64,000 bases of DNA from positions 100,794,626-100,858,625 of the forward strand of contig NC_081840.1 of NCBI RefSeq assembly GCF_963259705.1. Reading direction: 5' to 3'. The position numbers and the translations under genes are program-made. Below the pieces are notes generated by a model. It was not told the origin of the DNA and made no database searches. It saw only the letters and a program-made list of their open reading frames with translations. Positions 25,010-35,412 of the stretch are shown here, piece by piece; position 1 is the first letter of the stretch; each line of letters starts with the position of its first letter. The stretch is from Myotis daubentonii (taxonomy: Eukaryota > Chordata > Mammalia > Chiroptera > Vespertilionidae).

Positions 25010-25080
25010 AAAGAAGAAGAAGAAGAAGAAGAAGAAGAAGAAGAAGAAGAAGAAGAAGAAGAAGAAGAAGAAGAAGAAGA
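25010..25080. repeat. (GAA)n triplet repeat
   Basis: About 22 consecutive gaa/aag units, with TTC on the other strand. Confidence 0.96.
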
Positions 25081-25081
25081 C

Positions 25082-25310
25082 CCAGCCCAGCCAGCATGGC
25101 TCAGTGGTTGAATGTCAACCTATGAACCAGGAGGTCATACTTTGATTCCCAGTCAGGGCACATGCCCAAGATTGCAGGCACAATCCCCGGGGGGGGGGGG
25201 GGCAGGGGGAGCATGCATAAGGCAGCCAGTCAATGATACTCTCTCATCATTGATGTTTCTATCACTCCCTCTCCCTTCCTCTTGAAGTCAATAAAAAATT
25301 TTTTTTTTAA
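25082..25310 (+). mobile_element. VES-like SINE, duplicate of the one at 20705
   Basis: Same insertion site and same diverged head and tail as 20705-20955. A G-run is at 25189-25202. Confidence 0.88.
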
Positions 25311-25549
25311 AAAAGAAAAAGAACATGACCCATATATATGCTATCTACAAGAGACCCACCTCAGAACAAAGGACTCACACAGAATGAAAGTGAAGAGATG
25401 GGAAAAAAAATTCCAGGCAAATTGAAATGAAAAATCAAACAAACAAACAAACAACAACAAAAAACAGGTGGGGTAGTAATACTCATGTCTGACAAAATAT
25501 ACTTCAAAGTGAAGGCCATAACAAGAGATAATGAAGGCCACTTCATAAT

Positions 25550-28129
25550 GTTAAAGGGATTGATACAACAAAAGGATATAACTCTGATAAATATATATGT
25601 ACCCAATACAGAAGCATTCAAATATATTTTTTAAAAAATTTCTGGAGGATATCAAGGGAGAGATCAACAACAATACACTCATAGTAGGGGACTTTAAAAC
25701 CCCTCTGACATCACTGGATAAATCCTCTAGACAAAAAATCAGCAATGAAACAGAAATCCTAAAGTACACACTATATCAATTGCAATTAATTGACATTTTC
25801 AGACCATTTCAAACCAAAGCAACTGAATATACATTCTTCTCAAATCACATGGGACATTTTCAAAGACAGACCACATATAAAGACACAAGCTAAGTCTCTA
25901 CAAACTCAAGAGGATTGAAATCATATCAAGCATCTTCTCAGATCACAGTGGCATTAAATTAGAAATCAGCTACCATAAACACACACACACACACACAAAC
26001 AAAAAACATTCAAACACATGGAGGCTAAATAGCTTGCAATTAAACAATGAATGGGTTACCAAAGAGATCACAGAAGACATAAAAAACATCCTGGAAAAAA
26101 ATGAGAAAGAACACACAACAACCCCAAATCTCTAGGACACTGCAAAAGCAGTCCTGAAAGGGAAGTTCATAGCACTACAGACCTACGTCAATTAAGAGGA
26201 AAAATTAATAATAAACTATTTAACCCTACAACTTAAAGAACTAGAAAGCGTCCAGAGTAGGTATAAGGAGAAAAAGTAATAATGACTAGAGTAGAAATAA
26301 ATGACATGGGACTAAAAAAAAAAAAAAAAAAAAAAAAAATCAGGGAAACCAAGATCTGGTTCTTTGAAAGGATAAATAAGATTGATGAACCATTAGCAAA
26401 ACTCATCAAGAAACAAAGAGAGAGGACCCAAATAAATAAAATCAGAAATGAAAGTGAAGAAGTAACCACTGACACCACAGAAATACAAAGAAAATACATA
26501 TGTCAACAAGTTGGACAATGTGCATGAAATGGACAAATTTCTAGAAAAATACAATCTCCCAAAACGTAATCAGGAGGAAACAGAAAACCTGAATAGGCCA
26601 ATAACAACTGATGAAATAGAAGCAGTAATAAAAAAAACTCCCAGCAAACAAAAGCCTGGGTCCAGATGGCTTCAAAGGGGAGTCTTACCAAACATTCAAA
26701 GAACAACTAACACCTATATTCCTCAGACTATTCCAAAAAATCAAAGAGGAAGGAACACTTCCAAGCTCTTTTTATGAGGCCAGCATTATCCTAATTTTAA
26801 AACCAGATAAAGCCACTACAAAGAGAGAGAATTACAGGCCAATATCGCTGATGAATATAGATGCTAAAATCATCAACAAAATATTAGCAAGTCAGATTCA
26901 GCAATACATTAAAAAGATCATACACCATGACCAAGAGGGATTTAATATGGGAATCCAAGCTGGTACAATATTCACAAATCAATAAATGTGATACATCACC
27001 TAAACATAGTGTAAGACAAAATTCACATGATCATATCAGTTGATGCAGAAAAAGCATTTGACAAAGTCCAACATCTAGTTTTGTTAAAAACTCTCAGCAA
27101 AGTGGGAACAAAGAGATCATATCTCAACATGATAAAGGCCATATATGACAAACCAACATCAAATATCATACTCAGTGGGCAACGACTAAAACTATTTCCC
27201 CTAAGAACAGGAAAAGGACAGGGATACCCACTATCACCACTCTTGTTCAACATAGTACTGAAAGTGCTAGCCACAGCAATAAAACAAGAATAAATAAAAG
27301 GCATCCAAGTTGGAAAGGAGGAAGTAAAACTGTCATTATTCACAGATGACATGATATTGTATGTAGAAAAACCCTAAAGACTCCACCAAAAAACTACTAG
27401 ATTTAATAAATAAATTCAGGAAAGTAGCAGGATAAAAAATGAACACCCAGAAAAGTATGACATTTTTATATACCAATAATGAACTATCAGAAAGAGAAAC
27501 TAAACAAACAATTCCATTTACCATTGCAACCAAAAAATTAAGATATTTATGAATAAACTTAATCAAGAAGGTAAAAGACCTGTATTCGGAAAACTACAGG
27601 ACATTGAAAAAAGAGATAGAGGAAGATATAAACAAAAAAAGAGATAGTGGAAGAATATACCATGTTCATGAATTGGTAGAATCAACATTATTAAAATGTC
27701 CATACTACCTAAAGCAATCTATCAATTCAATGCAATCCCTATTAAAATACCAATGGCATATTTCACAAATCTAGAACAAACTCTCCAAAAATTTATATGG
27801 AACCCAAAAAGACCCCAAATAGCCATAGCAATCTTGAGAAAGAAGAACAAGATGGTAGGGATCATAATATTAGATATCAAATTATACTACAAAGTTACTT
27901 TAATCAAAATAGCCTGGTACTGGCACAAGAACAGGCATATAGATCAATGAAACAGAACAGAGATCCTAGAAATTGACCCAAACCATTATGCTCAATTAAT
28001 ATTTCACAAAGGAGGCAAGAGCATACAATGGAGTCAAAACCATCCCTTCAATAAATGGTGATGGGAAAATTGGACAGGTATATGAAAAAAAAATGAAACT
28101 AGACCACCAACTTACAACATACACAAGAA
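25550..28129 (+). pseudogene. Old L1 ORF2, heavily mutated
   Basis: Endonuclease tail (about 25660-25900), a (CA)n run (25979-25997), an A-run (26315-26339), and RT fragments with the active-site region read as FTDDM near 27343 instead of FADDM. Many frameshifts and stops. It is clearly more diverged than copies A and B, so it belongs to an older subfamily. Confidence 0.88.
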
Positions 28130-28451
28130 TCCTATATAATAAAAGCATAATTTGTAAATTGACTGAACAGCAGAAAGACTAGTCGCTATGATGCACACTG
28201 ACCACCAGGGGGCAGATGCTCAACGCAGGAGCTTCCCCCTGGTGGTCAGTGTGCTCCCCACAGGAAGCCGGGCTCATTGCTGGCAAGTGCAGCAGAGGTG
28301 GCGGGAGCCTCTCCAACCACCTCTGCTCCAGGCAGGTGGTAAGGAGCAAAGGGTCCCAGACTGCGAGAGGACACAGGCCAGGCTGAGGGACCTGCCCCTC
28401 GTGCCGCCCCCCCCCCCCACAGTGCACGAATCTCATGCACCAGGCCTCTAG
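28130..28451 (+). mobile_element. Non-autonomous Helitron in the old L1
   Basis: Starts TCCTATATAATAAAAGC after an A and ends aggcctCTAG before a T. Removing it restores the L1 reading 'acacaagaa|taaattc'. Paired inverted CTCF-like cores lie at 28195-28253. Confidence 0.95.
28195..28253. repeat. Inverted repeat with paired CTCF-like cores
   Basis: cacactgaccaccagggg and its complement cccctggtggtcagtgtg face each other across about 24 bp. CCACCAGGGGGCAG is at 28202-28215. Same arrangement as 11165-11219. Confidence 0.75.
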
Positions 28452-29665
28452 TAAATTCATAATGGATAAAAGACTTAAATATAAGTTGAGACTTAAATGT
28501 AAGTTGTGAGACTATTAAAACCTTAGAAGAAACCATAGGCAGCAAAATCTCAGACATCCCTCATAGCAATATGTTTACTGATACATCTCTTAGACTAAAG
28601 GAAACTAAGAAGGAAATAAGCAAATGGGATTACATAAAAATAAAAAAGCTTCTGTACAATAAAAGAAACCATTTGCAAATGAAAAGGAAACCCACTGCAT
28701 GGGAGAACATATTTGCCAATGACACATCTGATAAAGGGTTAATACCAAAAATTTATAGGGAATTCATATAACTTAACAAAAGAAAGACAAATAATCCAAT
28801 TAATAAATGGGCAAAGGACATAAATACACACTTCTCCAAAGTGGACATACAAAAGCCCAAGAGACATATGACAAAATGCTCAAAGTCACTAATCAATCAT
28901 CAGAGACATAGATACAAATCAAAATGATAATGAGTCATCAACTCATACCTATCAGAATGCTATCATCAACAAATCAACAAAGGACAAGTGTTGGCAAGGA
29001 TGTGGAGAAAAGGTAACCCTAGTACACTGCTGGTGGGAATGCAGACTGGTGCAGCCTCTGTGGAAAACAGTATGGAGTTTCCTAAGAAAATTAAAATTGG
29101 AACTCCCATTTGACCCAGTGAGCCCAATTCTAGGAATATATCCCAAGATATCAGAAACACCAATCAGAAAGGATATATGCACCCCTATGTTCGTAGCAGC
29201 TCAATTTACAATAGCTAAGATTTGGAAACAGTACAAGTGCCCCTTGGCAGATGAGTGGATAAAAGATCTGTGGTACATTTAAAGAAGGGAACACTATGCA
29301 GCTGTAAAAATAGAAATATCCCTTATCATTTGCAACAGCATGGGTGGACCTGGAGAGCATTATGCTAAGTGAAATAAGCCAATCAAAGAAAGATAAATAT
29401 CACATGATCTCACTCATTTATGGAATATAATGAACAACATAAATTGATGAACAAAAACAGATCCAGAGACAGAGAAGCATTGATCAGACTATCAAACCTC
29501 AGAGGGAAGATAGGGGAGGGGAGGGGTAAGGGGGAGAGATCAACCAAAGGACTTGTATGCATGCATATAATGGACACAGACAACAGGGGGGTGAGTGCAT
29601 GAGTGGAGGGGGGCAATGGGGCGATAAGGACACATATGTAATACCTTAATCAATAAAGAAAAAAG
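28452..29665 (+). pseudogene. Old L1 ORF2 C-terminus and 3' UTR
   Basis: Continues the ORF2 interrupted by the Helitron: zinc-knuckle region about 28980-29050, 'gatgaacaaaaacagatcc' and a purine-rich 3' UTR, then cttaatcaataaag. Confidence 0.85.
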
Positions 29666-30074
29666 AATTCAAGATAATATAATATTTAGCACAGTGATTG
29701 TCAATAGAATTTGATTAATAAATAGTAGCTATCATTACTAAAAAAAATAAAAAAGAAAGAAATAAGCCAATCAGAGAAAGATAAGTATCACATGATCTCA
29801 GTCATATGTGGAATCTAATGAACAAAATAAACTGATGGAAAAAATAGATCCAGAGACACAGAAGCATGGAATAGACTGTGAAACTTCAGAGTCATTGTAT
29901 GGAGCAGGGAGGTTGGGAAGAGGGTGTATGTGGGAAGAGATCAACCAAAGAACTTGTATGCATATATGTATAGCCCCTGGATGCAGACAATAGGGTGCTG
30001 AAGGCCTGAGGCGGGGGTGGGGTGGGGTGGGGGGAGGGCAGGCTACAAGTGGTCAATGGGGGATAAAAGGGGAT

Positions 30075-30089
30075 ATATGTAAAACTTTT
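30075..30089. repeat. Left TSD of HAL1
   Basis: atatgtaaaactttt is repeated at 32027-32041. Confidence 0.92.
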
Positions 30090-30475
30090 TTTTTTTTTTC
30101 CGTTTTTGCCTTTTATTTTTATTTTTTTTAATTAAATCTTTATTGTTCAGATTATTACATTTGTTCCTCTTTTTTTTCCCCCCCATAACTCCCCTCCTCC
30201 CAGTTCCCGCCCCACCCTCCGCCCTCACTCCCCACCCACTGTCCTCATCCATAGGTGCACGATTTTTGTCCAGTCTCTTCCCGAATCTCCCACACCCCTT
30301 TCCCCCCCAAGAATAGTCAGTCCATTCCCTTTCTATGTCCCTGATTCTATTATAATCAACAGTTCATTCTGTTCATCAGATTATTTATTCACTTGATTCT
30401 TAGATTCACTTGTTGATAGGTGCATATTTGTTGTTCATAATTTGTATCTTTACCTTTTTCTTCCTCTTCCTCTTC

Positions 30476-31324
30476 TTAAAGGATACCTTTCAGCATTTCA
30501 TATAATCCTGGTTTGGTGGTGATGAACTCCTTTAGCTTTTCCTTATCTGTGAAGCTCTTTATCTGACCTTCAATTCTGAATGATAGCTTTGCTGGATAAA
30601 GTAATCTTGGTTGTAGGTTCTTGGTATTCATCACTTTGAATATTTCTTGCCACTCCCTTCTGGCCTGCAAAGTTTCTGTTGAGAAATCAGCTGACAGTCG
30701 TATGGGTATTCCCTTGTAGGTAACTGAGTTTCTTTCTCTTGCTGTTTTTAAGATTCTCTCTTTATCTTTTGCTCTTGGCATTTTAATTATGATGTGTCTT
30801 GGTGTGGTCCTCTTTGGATTCCTTTTGTTTGGGGTTCTCCGCGCTTCTTGGACCTGTAAGTCCATTTCTTTCACCAGGTGGGGGAAGTTTTCTGTCATTA
30901 TTTCTTCAAATAGGTTTTCAATATCTTGCTCTCTCTCATCTTCTGGCACCCCTATAATTCTGATGTTGGTACGCTTGAAGCTGTCCCAGAGGCTCCTTAC
31001 ACTATCCTCGCATTTTTGGATTCTTTTTTCATTTTGCTTTTCCGGTTGGATGTTTTTTGCTTCCTCGCATTTCAAATCATTGACTTGATTCTTGCGCTCC
31101 TCTGGTCTGCTGTCGGGCGTCTGTATAATATTCGTTATTTCAGTCCGTGTGTGCTTAATTTCTAGTTGGTTCCCCAATATAAGATCGAGGGTCTTATTAG
31201 TTTTCGTGTAGATCTCATTAAGTTTATCGGCAGCTTCTAAACAGTTCTTGAGAGACCTTAAAAGTGTGGTTCTGAACTCTATTTCTTCCATTGACAATTT
31301 TGTCCTGTTTCTTTGTCTCCGCAT
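30476..31324 (-). CDS. HAL1 ORF1 protein, intact, 282 aa
   Basis: Same ORF1p-type RNA chaperone as at 8718-9566, with every domain readable: coiled coil (about 15-115), RRM starting at TNIRIIGVPEDE (119), and C-terminal LQARREWQ and YPAKLSFR. Residue differences from that copy include M12, E14, R162, I251 and G273. Start and stop codons are in the same place. It contains no disabling change, although its host L1 tail is degraded, which suggests a recent insertion. No second ORF follows. Confidence 0.92.
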   Translation of the reverse strand: MRRQRNRTKLSMEEIEFRTTLLRSLKNCLEAADKLNEIYTKTNKTLDLILGNQLEIKHTRTEITNIIQTPDSRPEERKNQVNDLKCEEAKNIQPEKQNEKRIQKCEDSVRSLWDSFKRTNIRIIGVPEDEREQDIENLFEEIMTENFPHLVKEMDLQVQEARRTPNKRNPKRTTPRHIIIKMPRAKDKERILKTARERNSVTYKGIPIRLSADFSTETLQARREWQEIFKVMNTKNLQPRLLYPAKLSFRIEGQIKSFTDKEKLKEFITTKPGLYEMLKGIL

Positions 31325-31343
31325 TTTGTTATGCTTCCTTGGT

Positions 31344-31357
31344 GCACCCCCTAGTGG
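31344..31357 (-). promoter_or_regulatory. CTCF-core-like motif in HAL1 5' UTR
   Basis: CCACTAGGGGGTGC, same position relative to ORF1 as in the other HAL1 copies. Confidence 0.4.
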
Positions 31358-32008
31358 TCTTTGTTCGCAGTCTTATAGATAAATCTTGATTGTTGTAGCT
31401 AATTCCAGGGGAGGGTTTGACCTCCAGGCCAAGTGGCTATGAGAATCAGCTGTGTCAGCAGTGAGAGAACTTCTGTCCTCTAGGGAGGTGCTAATCTAGC
31501 CTTTGCCTGAGGCTATCCGGCAAATGCCTCTGTGCAGGGCTTGGGCGGGGCGGGTCGCACAGGATCAACAGGGTGGGCCGGAGAGAGCAGTTATGGCGGC
31601 TCTCAGTCCTGTCCCCAGGGGCTCTGCCTCTCTGAGTCCCAGCACCCGCTGCAAAGCTCGGAGAGAAAGCTGCACTCGCTCTGACCGAAGCCAGACAGTC
31701 CCGCTTCTCCCGTCTGAGTCTGGGTCCCTAAAGACTCGCCCAGATCTGGAGCTCAGAGTCTGCGACTCCCTCCCGATTGAAAACGCCAACCGCGCCCTCC
31801 GCCGCCAGCCCGCTCGGCGCACTCCGCACCTCAGAATTTGACTTCAGCACTGCGCCTCCTCTGAGTGTCCGTATGCGTTTCTCTTTCCTCCTAGTTGTAG
31901 GACTTCCACTCAGCCAGCGTTCCTGTGGTTCTGGGTGATGTCCCTTCCGTTTTTTGGTTTCACTTTTGAAGTAGTTGTTCAAAGCAGCAAACTCCGGCGT
32001 TAACCTAT

Positions 32009-32019
32009 GCCGCCATCTT
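32009..32019 (-). promoter_or_regulatory. YY1-like site at HAL1 5' terminus
   Basis: AAGATGGCGGC within 10 bp of the element's start. Confidence 0.6.
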
Positions 32020-32317
32020 GGTTCTCATATGTAAAACTTTTAACAATAAAGATTTAAAAGTGAAAACATTGTGTAAAGGAAAAACTAAATTCCCTGAATT
32101 TCATCTCTCATCACTGCTATATTTTTCTGTTTTGTGTACTACCCTCACCTATATTAAAGAGATAATCTATTTATTGAAACAAAAGGAAATGTTTCTAACA
32201 GTTTCCTTAGAAGTTTTTTATGACTATGCCCTAATAAACACTTTGTTTAGATACTTTAACCCTATTTAAAACTTGAATCTCTATCTCACAAGCTAGAACT
32301 TTTTAAAATTTAAAGGA

Positions 32318-32468
32318 GTAATGTCCTGATGGCTCAGTTTGTTGTAGCATTGTCCAGTACATCAAAAGGTTGCAGGTTTGATTCCCAGTCAGGGCACATT
32401 GATGTTTCTTTTTCACATTGAAATGTATCTATCTCCCTTCCTCTTTCTCTAAAATCAATAAAAAACAT
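32318..32468 (+). mobile_element. Short VES-like SINE
   Basis: 'gatggctcagtttgttg' head, 'aggtttgattcccagtcagg' B-box region and an 'aaaatcaataaaaa' tail. The central part is shorter than in typical copies. Confidence 0.8.
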
Positions 32469-32750
32469 ATTCTTGGGTGAGGACATTTAAAAAAAATGAA
32501 TGGAGTCACCATATTATTATTTTTCTAGAAGAAAGAAAAATGGGGAGGAGGGTAGATAAAAGTTGATACTATTTAGTCTTCAAAAAAGAACAGTATGGCC
32601 TTTTTCAGAGGAATGTCCAGTACTTAGAAAAAAGAATCCAAAGGAGAAAGTGACAGATATTTTGTGGGGGAAAAGTCCTTTCTTGTAAAACCTGACAAGG
32701 AATAGAATCCTAATATATGAAAAGCCAGGCTTATTAAAATCTCCCTGGGC

Positions 32751-34995
32751 GAGAAACCAAGATGGCGGCATAGGTAAACACTGAAAATTGCTGCCTCCCA
32801 CAACAAATTCAAAAATACAACTAAAAGACAAAACGGACATCATCCAGAACTACAGGAAGGCTGGCTGAGTGGAAATTCTGCAACTAGAAGGAAAGAGAAA
32901 AGCACACTGAGACTCAGAGGAGGTGCGGTGGGGAAGTAAAATACAGAGGTACAGAGGTGCATGCGGAGCGGGATGGCGGTTGAGAACAGGGTTGTCTTTT
33001 TCAATCAGGAGGATGTCTCAAGCTCTGAGCTCCAGTTCTGGGCGAGTCTCTGGGGACCCAGACTCATACGGGAGAAACTGGACTGTATCGCATCGGTCGG
33101 AACTCGAGGGCAGCTTTCCCTCAGGGGTGCTTGCAGCGATTGCTGGGACACTGAGAAGCAGAGCCTATGAGGGCAGGACTGAGAGCAGCCATAACTGCTT
33201 GCTCTGCCCTATTGATCCCCTGGGACCCAGCCCCGCCCAAGCTGTGCATGGAGGCTTTTGCATATGAAAATCCTGGCCCTTTGCAAACTGATAATTACCT
33301 AACAAACTGCAGCTGGCCCAAGGCCTCAGGGCAACTTGCATTGCTTCATAGCTGGCTCCTGCTGGATAGCCTCAGGCAGAGGCTAGATTAGCACCTCCTT
33401 AAAAATCCAGGAGCCAGTGTGCCCAGTGGTCAGAGTGGGACCATCCAGATTGCAGCTCCTTGGATCCATAAAGGACACACTCAGGGGGCAGACTCAGTGA
33501 GCACCAAAGCCCCACTGAAGCAAGTCTTGCCCCAGAAGGGTGTCTCCAGCACACAAGTTCTCCCACTGCAGACACAGCTGATTCTCACAGCCAATTGGCC
33601 TGGAGGTGAATCCCTCCCAGTGATACCTACAACAATCAAGGCATAACTACAACAAGACTGTGCACAAAGACCACAAGGGGGTGCACCAAGAGTGTCCACC
33701 TCAGGTAATTGGGGAGGCTGAGCCACTGGGCCCTATAGGACACCTAGCACAGAAAGCCACTCTATCAACACAGCAAAGCATAAAAAAAATGCGGAGACAG
33801 AGAAACAGGACACAAATGACATAAATGGAGGAAAACAAACTACCAGATATAGAGTTCAAAATCACACTTTAAAGGTTTTTCAAGAATTTTCTAGGAACCG
33901 CCGATAAACTTAATGAGACTCTCAAGAAATCTAGTGAGACCCTTGAGATTGTGATAAAGGACCAACTAGAAATTAAGCATACACTGACTGAAATAAAGAA
34001 TATTATACAGACTCCCAACAGCAGACTAGAGGATCACAAGAAGCAAGTCAAAGATTTGAAATATGAAGAAGCAATAAACACCCAACTGGAAAAGCAAAAT
34101 GAAAAAAGAGTCCAAAAAAAGGGAAGATAGTGTAGGGAGCCTCTGGGACAGCTTCAAACGTACCAACATTCGAATTATGGGGGTGCCAGAAGAAGAGAGA
34201 GAGCAAGATATTGAAAACCTATTTGAAGAAATAATGACAGAAAACTTCCCCTACCTGGTGAAAGAAATAGACTTACAAGTCCAGGAAGCGCAGAGAACCC
34301 CAAACAAGAGAAATCCAAAGAGGACCACACCAAGACACATCATAATTAAAATGCCAAGAGCAAAAGACAAAGAGAGAATCTTAAAAGCAGCAAGAGAAAG
34401 AAACTCAGTTACCTACAAGGGAGTACCCATACAACTGTCAGCTGATTTCTCAACAGAAACTTTGCAGGCCAGAAGGGAGTGGCAAGAAATATTCAAAGTG
34501 ATGAATAGCAAGAACCTACAACCAAGATTACTTTATCCAGCAAAGCTATCATTCAGAATTGAAGGTCAGATAAAGAGCTTCACAGATAAGAAAAGGCTAA
34601 AGGAGTTCATCACCACCAAACCAGCATTATATGAAATGCTGAAAGGTATCCTTTAAGAAGAGGAAGAAGAAGAAAAACGTAAAGATACAAACTATGAACA
34701 ACAAATACACATTTATCAACAAGTGAATCTAAAAATCAAGTGAATAAATAATCTGATGAACAGAATACACTGGTGATTATAATAGAACCAGGGGCATAGA
34801 AAGGGAGTGGACTGACTATTCTTGGGGGGGGGGAAAGGGGTGTGGGGGATGCGGGAAGAGACTGAACAAAAATTGTGCACCTATGGATGAGGACAGTGGG
34901 GTGGGGGTGGGGGTGAGGGCGGAGGGGGGGTGGGAAATGGGTGGGGGAAAAAGAGGAACAACTGTAATAATCTGAACAATAAAGATTTAATTTAA
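32751..34995 (+). mobile_element. Older HAL1 with broken ORF1
   Basis: 5' end gagaaaccaagatggcggca, a 5' UTR about 1 kb long with more sequence before ORF1 than the young copies, ORF1 from about 33790, a G-rich 3' UTR (34825-34950) and a caataaagatttaattt end. No clear TSD is visible. Confidence 0.85.
33790..34656 (+). pseudogene. HAL1 ORF1, frameshifted (older subfamily)
   Basis: Starts atgcggagacagagaaac. The N-terminal third is out of frame or interrupted. From 34099 the frame is open through the RRM (TNIRIMGVPEEE) and the C-terminal domain (LQARREWQ, YPAKLSFR) to TAA after 34654. The consistent 'IMGVPEEE' variant marks a subfamily distinct from the 'IIGVPEDE' young copies. Confidence 0.88.
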
Positions 34996-35412
34996 CAAAA
35001 GGGAATAATGTGGAAAAAAAATTTTCTATATGTGACACAGCACCAGAGTTAAATTAGGGTTTTTCAAAATGTTCACACACAGAGCTCAAAAGGTTCGCCA
35101 TCACTGATCTCAATGAAGGGCTTATGGATTTCATTGTTCAATTTTTTCCAAATGTTCTATAGGCTTCATTAAAAAGTTAGGAGGAAAAAAATCCAAAACT
35201 GAAGAGAATAGTCTTTAAAAAACTTGAAAGAAGGAGTGCTTCTTAGTTAGTACATAATATATAATGTCACTAATAAACAGTGGTTAACTGACTGAGTGTA
35301 TTATTCTAATTATAAGCCTGTTTCTCTTATTACTATATGTCAGACGATGAATAAGGTCATTTAGTAGAATAAAAAAGCATAAAGTAGTTTCTGCTTCCAA
35401 CCATGATAGAAC
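34996..35412. other. Unrecognised AT-rich stretch
   Basis: No clear repeat or gene. 'gacacagcaccagagttaaat...ttcacacacagagc' near 35030-35080 could be an old repeat fragment that I cannot name. Confidence 0.4.

Larger units (their letters stand above)
24978..25549 (+). repeat. Duplicated block, copy 2
   Basis: Second copy of 20660-21195. Before the SINE this copy has a (GAA)n tract where copy 1 has a pure A-run. The old L1 continues undisturbed after it (25550 onward). Confidence 0.9.
11691..29665 (+). mobile_element. Old L1, split by many nested insertions
   Basis: A single old L1 can be followed in order. A T-rich 5' UTR-like region (11.78-12.04 and 12.66-13.0 kb) leads to the start of an ORF1-like frame (13327, EKEESPEKELNEMEVN), then ORF1 remains (18998-19143 and 19787-20330), the ORF2 endonuclease (20.6-21.2 and again 24.98-26.3 kb), RT (26.4-27.4 kb), the C-terminal part (28.45-29.3 kb) and the 3' UTR ending cttaatcaataaag at about 29660. 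Interruptions are an LTR (12049-12658), an L1 (13413-18997), an LTR (19144-19782), SINEs, an L1 (21196-24977) and a Helitron (28130-28451). All frames are broken. The 5' boundary is uncertain. Confidence 0.75.
30090..32026 (-). mobile_element. HAL1, full-length, 15-bp TSD
   Basis: The minus-strand 5' end gagaaccaagatggcggc is at 32026, followed by a GC-rich 5' UTR, ORF1 (30476-31324), a 3' UTR with a purine/G-rich tract (30180-30260 as C-rich on the plus strand) and an aataaagatttaatt end. The T-run after the TSD is irregular and contains an extra 'ccgtttttgcc' insertion, possibly a second tailing event. It is inserted in an L1 3' UTR. Confidence 0.95.
29752..32070 (+). mobile_element. L1 3'-end fragment, split by a HAL1
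   Basis: A 5'-truncated L1 3' UTR (aataagccaatcagagaaagat ... G-rich ... ggatatatgtaaaactttt) is interrupted at 30090 and ends aacaataaagatttaaaag at about 32060. Confidence 0.85.

Noticed and set aside
20660..25549. Two independent SINE insertions beside L1 copy B
   Set aside because: Both SINEs share the exact insertion site and the same flanking old-L1 sequence for hundreds of bases, so the block was duplicated.
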